Assembly: GCF_016888445.1 (NCBI RefSeq)
Contig: NZ_JAFEKF010000002.1
Coordinates: 806,001 to 870,000, forward strand
Length of the DNA stretch: 64,000 nucleotides
Direction: 5' to 3'
Source of the DNA: Marinomonas ostreistagni
GTDB taxonomy: Bacteria > Pseudomonadota > Gammaproteobacteria > Pseudomonadales > Marinomonadaceae
Within the stretch, counting starts at the first letter, position 1, and every line of letters begins with the position of its first letter. The position numbers were made by a program, and so were the translations under genes. Shown here in pieces: positions 57,392-64,000 of this stretch. The notes under the pieces were generated by a model, which was given only the letters and a program-made list of their open reading frames with translations, made no database searches and was not told where the DNA came from.

Positions 57392-58001
57392 TTTTTAGAG
57401 CAATCGTTTTTAGAAAGGCAGCCCATGGCTGCCTTTTTTGTGTCTTGACGCTGACCTTGGTCAGATAAATCGCAATAATCCTTCCGAACAAAGATTCCAT
57501 TGATTACCTTTCAAGTGGTCTATTTCCTTATTCCCCTCTAGCACAAGCAAATTTGACGTCAGATAATTTATTTGAATGTGGCTAAAATGTGCAAAAAAAT
57601 GTCCGTCAAATGTTTTTTTGAAGCAGGGTTCATTACTGTTAAGGGATATTTATTCTTTTTTTATAGGTTTTAAAGATATTTCCCATAGATATAATCTATA
57701 TTTTGGTTTTTATTTCCTTATTTTTTTCCTTAAAATGTGTAAGAAATAACTTAACACATTAAAAAAACTGTCACATTTATATTTATGTATTTGATTTAAA
57801 TAATGTTTTTATTTTTCTGATTTTATGTTGATATTCCATTTTTATTAATGTGTATGAATAAAACATGCATGTTGGATAAATTGTGCAACATGACTGTGCT
57901 CTATTGATTAAATGTGGACGAATATTAGAGTGTTTGTAAGTGGCTTGCACATATCGAGCGCTGTACATAACAAATTGAATCAATAGAAAGGAAACCGATT
58001 T
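57392..58001. other. Intergenic AT-rich region upstream of the porin
   Basis: Beyond the csp terminator (57414-57439) this 610-base stretch is strongly AT-rich with long T and A runs between about 57580 and 57850, unlike the surrounding sequence. It lies upstream of the porin gene and probably contains its promoter and curved-DNA or nucleoid-protein binding sequences. No open frame in it looks real, and no -10/-35 pair is convincing. Confidence 0.6.
57414..57439 (+). terminator. Terminator after csp gene
   Basis: AAAGGCAGCC-CAT-GGCTGCCTTTTTT is a clear intrinsic terminator 23 bases after the csp stop codon. Confidence 0.93.
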
Positions 58002-58985
58002 ATGAAAAAGACTCTTGTTGCTATCGCAGTTTCAAGTGCAGCAGTTTCTTCAATGACTGCCTTCGCAGCAGACGAAACTACTAACTTCGATGTTTACGGT
58101 AATATCCAGCTTGCATACGTTGACTCTGACGATTCTGATACGGCAGAAATCGAAGACAATGGTTCTACTTTTGGCTTCCAAGGCAGCACAGCGATCAATG
58201 ATGATCTAACGGGTTTCTTCAAGTACGAACTTGAAGTTGATGCTGATGACAAAAGCAACAATGATGACCTAAGCATCGACTTGGACCAAGCATTCGTTGG
58301 TGTACAGGGTAGCTTCGGTAAAGCACAAGTCGGTTCATTCGACACTGTTTACAATAACGCAATTCAAGACACTTACGATCAATTTGAAGCGCTAGGTGTT
58401 CACCAAGCTCAATTGACTGGTGAAGGCGATACCATTGCTTACTACTCTCCATCTTTTGGTGGTTTTGAATTCCAAACATCTATTGCTGTTCGTGATAAAG
58501 CTTCTGATGATGCAGAGCGTACTGAAGAAAACGACGGTACGGCTTCACAGGTTGTACTTAAGTACTCTGTAGATGCTTTGACTGTAGCGGTAGGTTACGA
58601 CGACGGCAACAACACTGGCGACGGTGAGTCTAGCACTACAGGTCTAAACGTGACTTACCAACTAACACCAGCACTTTCTATTGGTGGTCAATACGAAGAA
58701 GTTGAAGACTTCTCTAGCGCATTCGGTCTAGCGGCACGCTACAACTACGGTGCCGGTGATGTTTACTCAACTGTACAGATGGTTGATCTAGACGACGAAG
58801 TAAACGGTATCGATGATTACGATGTTTACGCGTTCGGTATCACTTACAACCTATCTTCAGCAATGTACGTATACGGTGAATTCGGTCAAAACGCTGCTTT
58901 TGATGAAGATTCTTATGGTAACGATACAATCATTACCCGTGACGACGACAAAACAACTGCTGTTGGTGTAACGTACCTATTCTAA
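58002..58985 (+). CDS. Gram-negative outer-membrane porin
   Basis: The 327-residue product is a general porin of the Gram_porin type. It has a signal peptide (KKTLVAIAVSSAAVSSMTAFA, cleavage near residue 23), the N-terminal strand FDVYGNIQLAYVD, repeated beta-strand patterns, and a C-terminal strand ending in VGVTYLF with the terminal phenylalanine needed for BAM recognition. It is acidic, which suits a marine organism. GGAAAC precedes the start. Confidence 0.95.
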   Translation: MKKTLVAIAVSSAAVSSMTAFAADETTNFDVYGNIQLAYVDSDDSDTAEIEDNGSTFGFQGSTAINDDLTGFFKYELEVDADDKSNNDDLSIDLDQAFVGVQGSFGKAQVGSFDTVYNNAIQDTYDQFEALGVHQAQLTGEGDTIAYYSPSFGGFEFQTSIAVRDKASDDAERTEENDGTASQVVLKYSVDALTVAVGYDDGNNTGDGESSTTGLNVTYQLTPALSIGGQYEEVEDFSSAFGLAARYNYGAGDVYSTVQMVDLDDEVNGIDDYDVYAFGITYNLSSAMYVYGEFGQNAAFDEDSYGNDTIITRDDDKTTAVGVTYLF

Positions 58986-59016
58986 TCCCCTTTCTTTAGT
59001 GGATTACGTTTACTCT

Positions 59017-59040
59017 AAGGCTCCCTGTTGGGAGCCTTAT
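59017..59040 (+). terminator. Hairpin after porin gene
   Basis: TAAGGCTCCC-TGTT-GGGAGCCTTA is a perfect ten-base stem 31 bases after the porin stop. The following T run is short. Confidence 0.8.
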
Positions 59041-59104
59041 GTTAAGTGTGATCATTCAAGGTTCCTCGCATCATTTCTTTTGAAGTCGATACGTTGGAAC
59101 TGTT

Positions 59105-59138
59105 AAGGCATCAGGTTTCCCGACCTGGTGCCTTTTTT
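59105..59138 (+). terminator. Second strong terminator downstream of porin
   Basis: AAGGCATCAGGT-TTCCCG-ACCTGGTGCC followed by eight T is a very strong terminator, 64 bases beyond the first hairpin. The stretch between the two could be a backup readthrough region or encode a short RNA. Confidence 0.9.
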
Positions 59139-59231
59139 TTGCCTTACGATGGCTTAATAGGATTGTAAGGTTTGCGTCAGTGCTAAAGGTAGGGATACAC
59201 TCATAGGCTAATAATTAAACAGGTGCTGGCG

Positions 59232-59870
59232 ATGTTAAATATGGATTTTTCCAAAGCAGTGGCGATTCAATGCGATGGCCTTAATTGGCAGCCAAGTCCC
59301 ATGCCAGGCGTTGAGCGTAAGCCTCTGGCCCGTGAGGATGCGGAGCGTGGTCATGCCACCAGTATCGTACGCTACGCTAAGGGTTCTGTGTTCCGCCCGC
59401 ATCCACACCCGCGCGGTGAGGAGATTTTGGTACTCGAAGGAACCTTTTGTGACGAATCGGGTGCCTTTCCTGCGGGGACCTACTTTCGTAACCCACCAGG
59501 TTCGAGTCATGCGCCGTTTAGTCCGGATGGCTGTGTGTTGTTTGTTAAGCTGCACCAATTTCAAGAACTTGATGCTCAGCATGTTGTGCGTACCTTCGAC
59601 TCGTTGCTAGACCTTCCTAAGAATGTTGCCCACAGACTGCACCACTATCAAAGTGAAACGGCTGATCTTATCAAGCTTGATGACGCGTCTGCTTTAGCTC
59701 AATGCTTTTTAAATGCTAGCGCCACGGAAATTTTAGTGATACAGGGCGAGCTGACGCTTGCGGAAGAAACGTATTCGTCACTTAGTTGGTTGCGAGTGCC
59801 AGCAATTGATTGGTCTGATGTTGTTGTAAATAGCGATACGGTTTTATGGGTTAAGCAAGGTCACTTTTAA
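59232..59870 (+). CDS. ChrR-like cupin protein
   Basis: The 212-residue product is a cupin of the ChrR type: the first barrel has the metal-binding motif FRPHPHPRGEEILVLEG and, later, GSSHAPFSPDGCVLFVKLHQF. A degenerate second barrel follows (EILVIQGELTLAEETYSSLSWLRV). ChrR in Rhodobacter senses singlet oxygen as an anti-sigma factor, but it also has an N-terminal anti-sigma domain not present here and there is no sigma factor gene nearby, so an enzymatic or sensing role is unknown. ATG 59232 was chosen over GTG 59223. Confidence 0.85.
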   Translation: MLNMDFSKAVAIQCDGLNWQPSPMPGVERKPLAREDAERGHATSIVRYAKGSVFRPHPHPRGEEILVLEGTFCDESGAFPAGTYFRNPPGSSHAPFSPDGCVLFVKLHQFQELDAQHVVRTFDSLLDLPKNVAHRLHHYQSETADLIKLDDASALAQCFLNASATEILVIQGELTLAEETYSSLSWLRVPAIDWSDVVVNSDTVLWVKQGHF

Positions 59871-59891
59871 GTGATACGCAAGGAGAGTGAG

Positions 59892-60590
59892 ATGAAATAC
59901 TGTATTGACCCGGTGTCTGAGGTCATATTACCGATAGTCGATAGTGACAGTGTCTTTCCGGTGCGCCGAGTGTACTGTGTTGGCCGTAACTACGCAGCTC
60001 ATGCACGGGAAATGGGGGATGACCCAAGTCGAGACTTGCCGTTTTTCTTTTGTAAGGATCGACACTGTATATTACCCGTTACCTTTGAAGGTGTGGCTGA
60101 GCTACCTTATCCGCTGGCAACAGAGCAGCTAGAGTATGAGGTGGAGTTAGTGGTCGCTCTCGGTAAGGGCGGAAAGCAATTATCGGTTGAGCAGGCCTCC
60201 GAATGTGTATTGGGCTACTCTGTTGGCCTTGATATGACGCGTCGTGACTTGCAGGCTCAGGCCAAAGCCAAAGGGCGACCTTGGGAAGCCGGCAAAGCCT
60301 TTGCTGACAGTGCGCCGCTTTCGCCCATCGTGTTGCGCCAGCAGGACCTACTGCAAAGCGGTCGAGTGGCATTATCTGTCAACGGGGAGATGAAGCAGGA
60401 GAGTGACTTGACGCACCTGACTTGGTCCATCGCAGAAGTGATTGCCAAATTGTCGGAGCAGTTTGAATTGTTTCCTGGAGATCTGATTATGACGGGCACG
60501 CCAGAAAATGTCGGTCCAGTCGTGGTGGGGGATCGTATCGAGGCATCCGTCGCTGGCGTGGGCGTGATCAGACTTCAGGTGGTTGAGTGA
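59892..60590 (+). CDS. Fumarylacetoacetate hydrolase family protein
   Basis: The 232-residue product belongs to the FAH family, close to YcgM/fumarylpyruvate hydrolase: VYCVGRNYAAHAREMG, the metal-binding EYEVELVVALG, GYSVGLDMTRRDLQAQAKAKGRPWEAGKAFADSAPLSPI and LIMTGTPENVGPV. The usual reaction is cleavage of a C-C bond in a dioxo acid or decarboxylation of oxaloacetate; the substrate is not clear. ATG 59892 has AAGGAGAG upstream. Its 3' end overlaps the convergent DTW gene by 16 bases. Confidence 0.88.
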   Translation: MKYCIDPVSEVILPIVDSDSVFPVRRVYCVGRNYAAHAREMGDDPSRDLPFFFCKDRHCILPVTFEGVAELPYPLATEQLEYEVELVVALGKGGKQLSVEQASECVLGYSVGLDMTRRDLQAQAKAKGRPWEAGKAFADSAPLSPIVLRQQDLLQSGRVALSVNGEMKQESDLTHLTWSIAEVIAKLSEQFELFPGDLIMTGTPENVGPVVVGDRIEASVAGVGVIRLQVVE

Positions 60591-61066
60591 TCAGGAAGTG
60601 CCTGATTATGCTGGATAAACGCTGCTTTTAGCGCCTCGGCCTCTTGATGAAATTGGCGTTTTTCTAGTAAAAATGCCGCGCTTTCGGCGGTGCATAAGCC
60701 ATTAGTGACTTGATTGCGACGACGCTGAAAGATCGAGGTTTGACCAATAATCTCGTATTTAGGAAATCCATGTAGATAGGGGCTTTGGTTGTACATCTTG
60801 CGTGCCTGCTGCCATGTACCGTCCAAAATAATGATGTGTTCGACACTGTTTAATATTTCTTCTGCTGGCGTTTGGTCGATTTGTTCTTCTGGCCGAGGAT
60901 AGATCAGCAAGGTTTTATCGTTGGGGAGTGCACAAATTGCTGCGTTTGGCTCGGTCCGTTGCCAAGTAATGATTGAGCATTGAGTGGGTAAAACCTGCTT
61001 AACCAGCTGGCCGGTACCATTTGATTTTTTTAGTTCTTCGCTGTGTGTTAAAAGCCAAATATGCAT
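60575..61066 (-). CDS. DTW-domain protein (tRNA acp3U synthase family)
   Basis: DTW proteins attach the aminocarboxypropyl group to tRNA uridine. The 163-residue product has the signature LDGTWQQARKMYNQSP and DTW-region HIIILDGTW. The N-terminal zinc-binding CxxC part of full-length members is not present, so it is a short form. Start ATG 61066 was preferred over GTG 61090, which falls within a hairpin. It is co-directional with amtB and convergent with the FAH gene. Confidence 0.82.
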   Translation of the reverse strand: MHIWLLTHSEELKKSNGTGQLVKQVLPTQCSIITWQRTEPNAAICALPNDKTLLIYPRPEEQIDQTPAEEILNSVEHIIILDGTWQQARKMYNQSPYLHGFPKYEIIGQTSIFQRRRNQVTNGLCTAESAAFLLEKRQFHQEAEALKAAFIQHNQALPDHSTT

Positions 61067-61078
61067 TGTGTTAACCGT

Positions 61079-61109
61079 ACGGTGAGACACATTGCCTGCG
61101 TCTCACCGT
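61079..61109. terminator. Hairpin downstream of amtB
   Basis: ACGGTGAGAC and GTCTCACCGT pair with an 11-base loop, 12 bases beyond the amtB stop. A run of five T lies on the plus-strand side, so it would act best on plus-strand transcripts; for amtB it lacks a U tract. Confidence 0.6.
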
Positions 61110-61121
61110 TTTTAGATAGCG

Positions 61122-62333
61122 TTATTCTTTACCGATCGAGCTTATTTGATGGATCGATAAATCGGCCCCATCGAATTCTTGCTCTTCGCTTAAGCGTAAC
61201 CCAGATAGCGCTTTGGTTATACCGTAAACTGCAAAACCACCGATCAAGGCAATGGCCAAACCACTGAGTGTGCCGACTAGCTGCGCCATAAAAGTCACAC
61301 CGCCTAAGCCGCCTGCATAGCTTTGTCCAAAAATGCCTGCCGCAATACCACCCCAAGCACCACAAATGCCGTGTAGCGGCCAGACGCCGAGTACATCGTC
61401 GACATTGCGAAGGTTTTGCTGAATCCAAGTGAACAATACGGTAAACAAAGCGCCGGCAATGCCACCCGTCATCAAGGCACCGATAGGATGCATTAGATCT
61501 GAACCGGCACAAATCGCCACTAAGCCTGCTAAAGGGCCGTTGTGAATAAAGCCTGGGTCGTTCTTGCCAATCAGCATTGCCGTCAGTACGCCGCCCACCA
61601 TAGCCATTAAGGAATTGACCGCGACGAGACCGCTGACGCCGTCTAACGTTTGTGCTGACATCACATTGAAGCCAAACCAGCCAATGCAAAGAATCCAAGC
61701 GCCTAAGGCCAGGAATGGAATGTTAGACGGGGCAAACGCGACTAAGCGTCCATTGCGAAAGCGACCATTGCGTGTGCCCAGCAGCATGATGGCTGCTAAA
61801 GCCACCCAGCCGCCAACGCCGTGGACAACGACAGAGCCTGCGAAGTCATGAAACGGCGCACCAAATTGTGCTTCTAGCCATGCTTGGTAGCCGTAGTTGC
61901 TATTCCAGATAAGTCCTTCAAAAAATGGGTAAACCAAGCCAACGATGACTGCTGCTGAGACGAGCATGGGATAAAACTTGGCGCGCTCAGCCACACCGCC
62001 AGAAATGATGGCAGGGATTGCTGCAGCAAAGGTCATTAAAAAGAAGAATTTAACTAAGGCATAGCCATTGTTTTCTGAGAGCACGGCAGCGCTATCAAAG
62101 AAGTTGATACCGTAAGCAATTTGATACCCAACAAAAAAGTAGACTAACGCAGAAATGGCGAAGTCCGTCATGATTTTGACCAGCGCATTGACTTGGTTTT
62201 TATGGCGCACTGTGCCGACTTCTAGGAAGGCAAAGCCTGCGTGCATAGCAAACACCATAATGGCGCCGAGTAGGATAAAAAGAGTGTTCGAGCTGGAAAC
62301 AAGCGTTTCTACTGCACTATTAATGTGATCCAC
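61122..62333 (-). CDS. amtB: Ammonium transporter AmtB
   Basis: AmtB conducts ammonium across the inner membrane. The 403-residue product has about 11 membrane helices with family sequences FAFLEVGTVRHKNQVNALVK, DFAGSVVVHGVGGWVALAA (conserved Asp and His) and WPLHGICGAWGGIAAGIFG. The start is GTG 62333 with AGGAG upstream. A glnK gene, the usual regulator partner, is not adjacent. Sigma-54-like and NtrC-like sequences lie upstream. Confidence 0.95.
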   Translation of the reverse strand: MDHINSAVETLVSSSNTLFILLGAIMVFAMHAGFAFLEVGTVRHKNQVNALVKIMTDFAISALVYFFVGYQIAYGINFFDSAAVLSENNGYALVKFFFLMTFAAAIPAIISGGVAERAKFYPMLVSAAVIVGLVYPFFEGLIWNSNYGYQAWLEAQFGAPFHDFAGSVVVHGVGGWVALAAIMLLGTRNGRFRNGRLVAFAPSNIPFLALGAWILCIGWFGFNVMSAQTLDGVSGLVAVNSLMAMVGGVLTAMLIGKNDPGFIHNGPLAGLVAICAGSDLMHPIGALMTGGIAGALFTVLFTWIQQNLRNVDDVLGVWPLHGICGAWGGIAAGIFGQSYAGGLGGVTFMAQLVGTLSGLAIALIGGFAVYGITKALSGLRLSEEQEFDGADLSIHQISSIGKE

Positions 62334-62358
62334 ATGGAGCTCCTGTAAAGGTTGTTGC

Positions 62359-62372
62359 GCACCGTATTGGTG
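62359..62372. promoter_or_regulatory. NtrC-like palindrome in the amtB leader
   Basis: GCACC-GTAT-TGGTG matches the core of the NtrC consensus (GCACC-N4-TGGTG). It lies between the predicted transcription start and the amtB start codon, so it would be a downstream enhancer. Function is inferred. Confidence 0.5.
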
Positions 62373-62450
62373 AGCTTATTCGTTTTTTGCTTCTTGCAGG
62401 GGCAAAATAGAGTATTTTGGCGGGGCCTATCCTGGGCGATAGAGGCAATA

Positions 62451-62466
62451 AGCAAATAATGTGCCT
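62451..62466 (-). promoter_or_regulatory. Sigma-54-type promoter for amtB
   Basis: On the minus strand, AGGCAC-ATTAT-TTGCT gives the -24 GG and -12 GC at exactly ten bases between them, matching TGGCAC-N5-TTGC except for the first base. The predicted start would be about 105 bases upstream of the amtB GTG. Nitrogen-limitation control by RpoN is likely. Confidence 0.65.
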
Positions 62467-62469
62467 AAA

Positions 62470-62486
62470 TGCATTGGTTTGGTGCT
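62470..62486. promoter_or_regulatory. NtrC-like site upstream of the sigma-54 promoter
   Basis: TGCATT-GGTT-TGGTGC resembles TGCACC-N4-TGGTGC, with one good half-site and one weak. It is close to the -24 element. A further TGGTGC half-site occurs at 62521-62526. Function is inferred. Confidence 0.4.
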
Positions 62487-62785
62487 TTATTGGTGAGTGT
62501 TTGTTATGGCTGATTACTTTTGGTGCTTTGTCTGTCAAATGGTTGTCATGTTTGCAGAGTAAGCTATCCCACCTGTATACGCTTTAATGAAGTTATGGAA
62601 CCTATTTAAGATGCTTTTGTATGTGCTTAAGGGTTTATATTTTTATTAAGACGTCATATTATCGAATGGCTACTGTATAAAATTAACTCAATGAATGGGT
62701 GGATTTGGCAGGGCAAAGGAACAGCGCTTTATGCGCCTATGATGAATACACACTAAGTGTAGTAGTAAAAGAAAAAGAGGTTATT

Positions 62786-62998
62786 ATGTCAGATCAATTG
62801 GTATCCGGTATCGTTAAATGGTTCAACGATGAAAAAGGATTTGGTTTTATTGAACGCGATGGCGGATCGGATGTATTCGTACACTTTCGCGCGATCAACG
62901 GTACGGGTCGTCGTACATTGCTTGAAGGTCAAAAAGTGACATTTGAGGTGACTCAAGGTCAAAAAGGCCCACAAGCTGAAAATGTCACGATTGTTTGA
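62786..62998 (+). CDS. Cold-shock domain protein (CspA family, second copy)
   Basis: The 70-residue product has RNP1 KGFGFIERD and RNP2 VFVHFRAI, so it binds nucleic acid like other Csp proteins. Compared with the 57182 copy, it has [14 protein letters not shown] rather than [14 protein letters not shown], with a more typical Trp. ATG 62786 follows AAGAGG. It is a stand-alone gene ended by a terminator. Confidence 0.97.
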   Translation: MSDQLVSGIVKWFNDEKGFGFIERDGGSDVFVHFRAINGTGRRTLLEGQKVTFEVTQGQKGPQAENVTIV

Positions 62999-63038
62999 TC
63001 TGACAACTTATCGCCCTAGATAGCATAGGGGATAAACG

Positions 63039-63064
63039 AAAGGCCGCTTATTAAGCGGCCTTTT
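63039..63064 (+). terminator. Terminator after second csp gene
   Basis: AAAGGCCGCTTA-TTAAGCGGCCTTTT is a strong intrinsic terminator about 40 bases after the csp stop codon. It is also suitable for the convergent MarR gene. Confidence 0.92.
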
Positions 63065-63098
63065 GCGTTTTAAGAGGCTGACCAAGCAGTCTAAGTGA

Positions 63099-63581
63099 TC
63101 AAGAAAGGTTAGGCGAGTTGATGTCGAGTAATGGCGCTGCGTCTAATGTTTCCGCATCCATCATCATGGCGACACGCTGAAGGGAAGACAGCATTTGTGT
63201 CTGCTCCCAGTTTTCAAGTGACTCAAACTCAGAAATAAATTTCTCATGCAGCAGCGGCGGTGTGGTTTTCAGCATCTCACGGCCTTCATCAGTCAGTCGA
63301 GCATTAACAATGCGCTTGTCTTTTTGCGCGCGTACTCGAGCCACTAAGCTGCGTTCTTCAAGACGATTTAGAATCGTTGTCACAGTGGCTTGGCTTAAAG
63401 AAACATTATCAGAGATTTTGCGTACCGTGACATCGCCAAGTTCTTCGATGGCTCTAAGTACCATAATTTGCGGGATGGTGAGACCACACGCTTTGACGAC
63501 GCGTTTGGATTGTAGGTCCGTGGCGCGAATAATGCGGCGTAAGTGAACGAGCACTTCGTGTAGGTGTTGAGTTTCGGGCAT
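63099..63581 (-). CDS. MarR-family transcriptional regulator
   Basis: The 160-residue product is a winged-helix MarR protein: LTIPQIMVLRAIEELGDVTVRKISDNVSLSQATVTTILNRLEERSLV forms the DNA-binding domain, with the wing RAQKDKRIVNARLTDEGREML. The effector and targets are unknown; similar proteins lie near ectoine genes in marine bacteria, but none are in view. A TATAAT on the minus strand (63625-63620) could be its -10. Confidence 0.92.
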   Translation of the reverse strand: MPETQHLHEVLVHLRRIIRATDLQSKRVVKACGLTIPQIMVLRAIEELGDVTVRKISDNVSLSQATVTTILNRLEERSLVARVRAQKDKRIVNARLTDEGREMLKTTPPLLHEKFISEFESLENWEQTQMLSSLQRVAMMMDAETLDAAPLLDINSPNLS

Positions 63582-63700
63582 ATTCTCTGTCAGATAGGTT
63601 GGGGGATTGTTTGGCGCGCATTATAGGCCATTCACAGGGTGCTAATGAACCCCTAGCAGGGGATCATTGCCTAAAACCTATTGGTTAGAGATCAAAATAA

Positions 63701-63733
63701 TCCCCAGTGTGACCAATGTCAAACGACTGGGGA
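63701..63733 (-). terminator. Possible terminator after photolyase gene
   Basis: TCCCCAGT and ACTGGGGA pair with a 17-base loop; read on the minus strand the hairpin is followed by ATTATTTT. It is 18 bases beyond the photolyase stop. The long loop lowers confidence. Confidence 0.45.
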
Positions 63734-63751
63734 GTATGAGGATTTGCCGAG

Positions 63752-64000
63752 TTATTTTAGATTTTCAAACGCAGCGATGGCATTTTTTCGCGATGAGCTG
63801 TAATCAATTATAGGCTCAGGGTAGCCTAACTTACGACGCATGGCGCTGGGTGGATTGTGCAGTTGCTTGTCAGAAAGGCTTTTAAGCTCCGGTACAAACT
63901 TGCGAATAAAGTCACCGGATTCATCGAAACGCTCAGATTGGCGAGTGGGATTAAATACTCGAAAGTAGGGGGCGGCATCGCAGCCTGTCGATGCGCTCCA
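63752..64000 (-). CDS. phrB: Deoxyribodipyrimidine photolyase (3' end only)
   Basis: The minus-strand frame is open to the right edge and ends with TAA at 63752, giving the last 82 residues of a photolyase. The diagnostic segment DAAPYFRVFNPTRQSERFD, then SGDFIRKFVPELKSL and a closing YPEPIIDYSSSRKNAIAAF, matches class I CPD photolyases, which repair UV damage using light. The start lies outside the window. Confidence 0.93.
   Translation of the reverse strand, partial: WSASTGCDAAPYFRVFNPTRQSERFDESGDFIRKFVPELKSLSDKQLHNPPSAMRRKLGYPEPIIDYSSSRKNAIAAFENLK

Larger units (their letters stand above)
62334..62785. other. Intergenic region between amtB and second csp gene
   Basis: These 452 bases separate two divergent genes. 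The left two-thirds carry nitrogen-control-like sites for amtB, listed separately. The right part has a possible csp -10 (TATAAA at 62676-62681), which would give a leader of about 100 bases. I see no small protein or RNA gene in it. Confidence 0.6.

Noticed and set aside
57783..57983. Minus-strand frame in the AT-rich region before the porin
   Set aside because: Composition follows the AT-rich DNA, and there is no ribosome binding site or protein-like sequence.

Overview
This window looks like one chromosomal segment of a motile, Gram-negative marine gammaproteobacterium, most like Marinomonas or a related Oceanospirillales genus. The evidence is the Pseudomonas-type order of flagellar and chemotaxis genes running into a cytochrome c maturation operon, a general outer-membrane porin, moderate GC content, and house-keeping genes (ligA, zipA, cysE, mnmC, argF, metR) of gammaproteobacterial type. 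Genus assignment is inference. I saw no rRNA, tRNA, insertion sequence, prophage or CRISPR array.

Region 1 (1-20470, + strand) is the flagellar export/switch block: fliG (5' truncated), fliH, fliI, fliJ, two unusual genes, a STAS protein, a REC-PP2C-HATPase regulator, then fliK-fliL-fliM-fliN-fliO-fliP-fliQ-fliR-flhB-flhA-flhF-fliA. The two unusual genes (3331-6778) encode a protein with a CheW-like C-terminus and a membrane receptor with HAMP- and PAS-like parts but no recognisable chemoreceptor signalling tip. They lie directly before an HsbR/HsbA-type partner-switching pair. This looks like a sensory input module built into the flagellar operon, and it is my main candidate for an undescribed system. 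flhG (fleN) is absent from its usual place between flhF and fliA.

Region 2 (20519-29574, + strand) is the chemotaxis/motor block: cheY, cheZ, cheA, cheB, motC, motD, a ParC-like ATPase, a ParP-like CheW protein with a (GAGCCA)21 tract, cheW and a DUF2802 gene. CheA carries four copies of an acidic DEF-xx-LL motif resembling the FliM N-terminus and the CheZ C-terminus, which are CheY-docking peptides. On the opposite strand (29576-31572) lie a second FliK-like gene and a short FlhB C-terminal homologue (FlhX type).

Region 3 (31678-38350, + strand) is the full c-type cytochrome maturation operon ccmABCDEFGHI, including a 58-residue ccmD.

Region 4 (38417-49948) is house-keeping: zipA, ligA, a YheU-family gene, cysE, an unknown gene, mnmC, a peptidyl-prolyl isomerase, a SelW-like protein, yciI- and yciB-type genes, a PHP phosphoesterase, yciO and rluB. 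scpA/scpB, commonly found before rluB, are missing here. A DUF1499 gene follows.

Region 5 (49991-64000) holds an RstA/RstB-like two-component system, metR, argF, grxD, a LysR regulator, a D-lactate dehydrogenase, two cold-shock genes, a porin, a ChrR-like cupin, an FAH-family hydrolase, a DTW protein, amtB with a sigma-54-like promoter and NtrC-like sites, a MarR regulator, and the 3' end of a photolyase gene at the right edge. Many genes start with GTG or TTG; starts were chosen by Shine-Dalgarno position and family N-termini.
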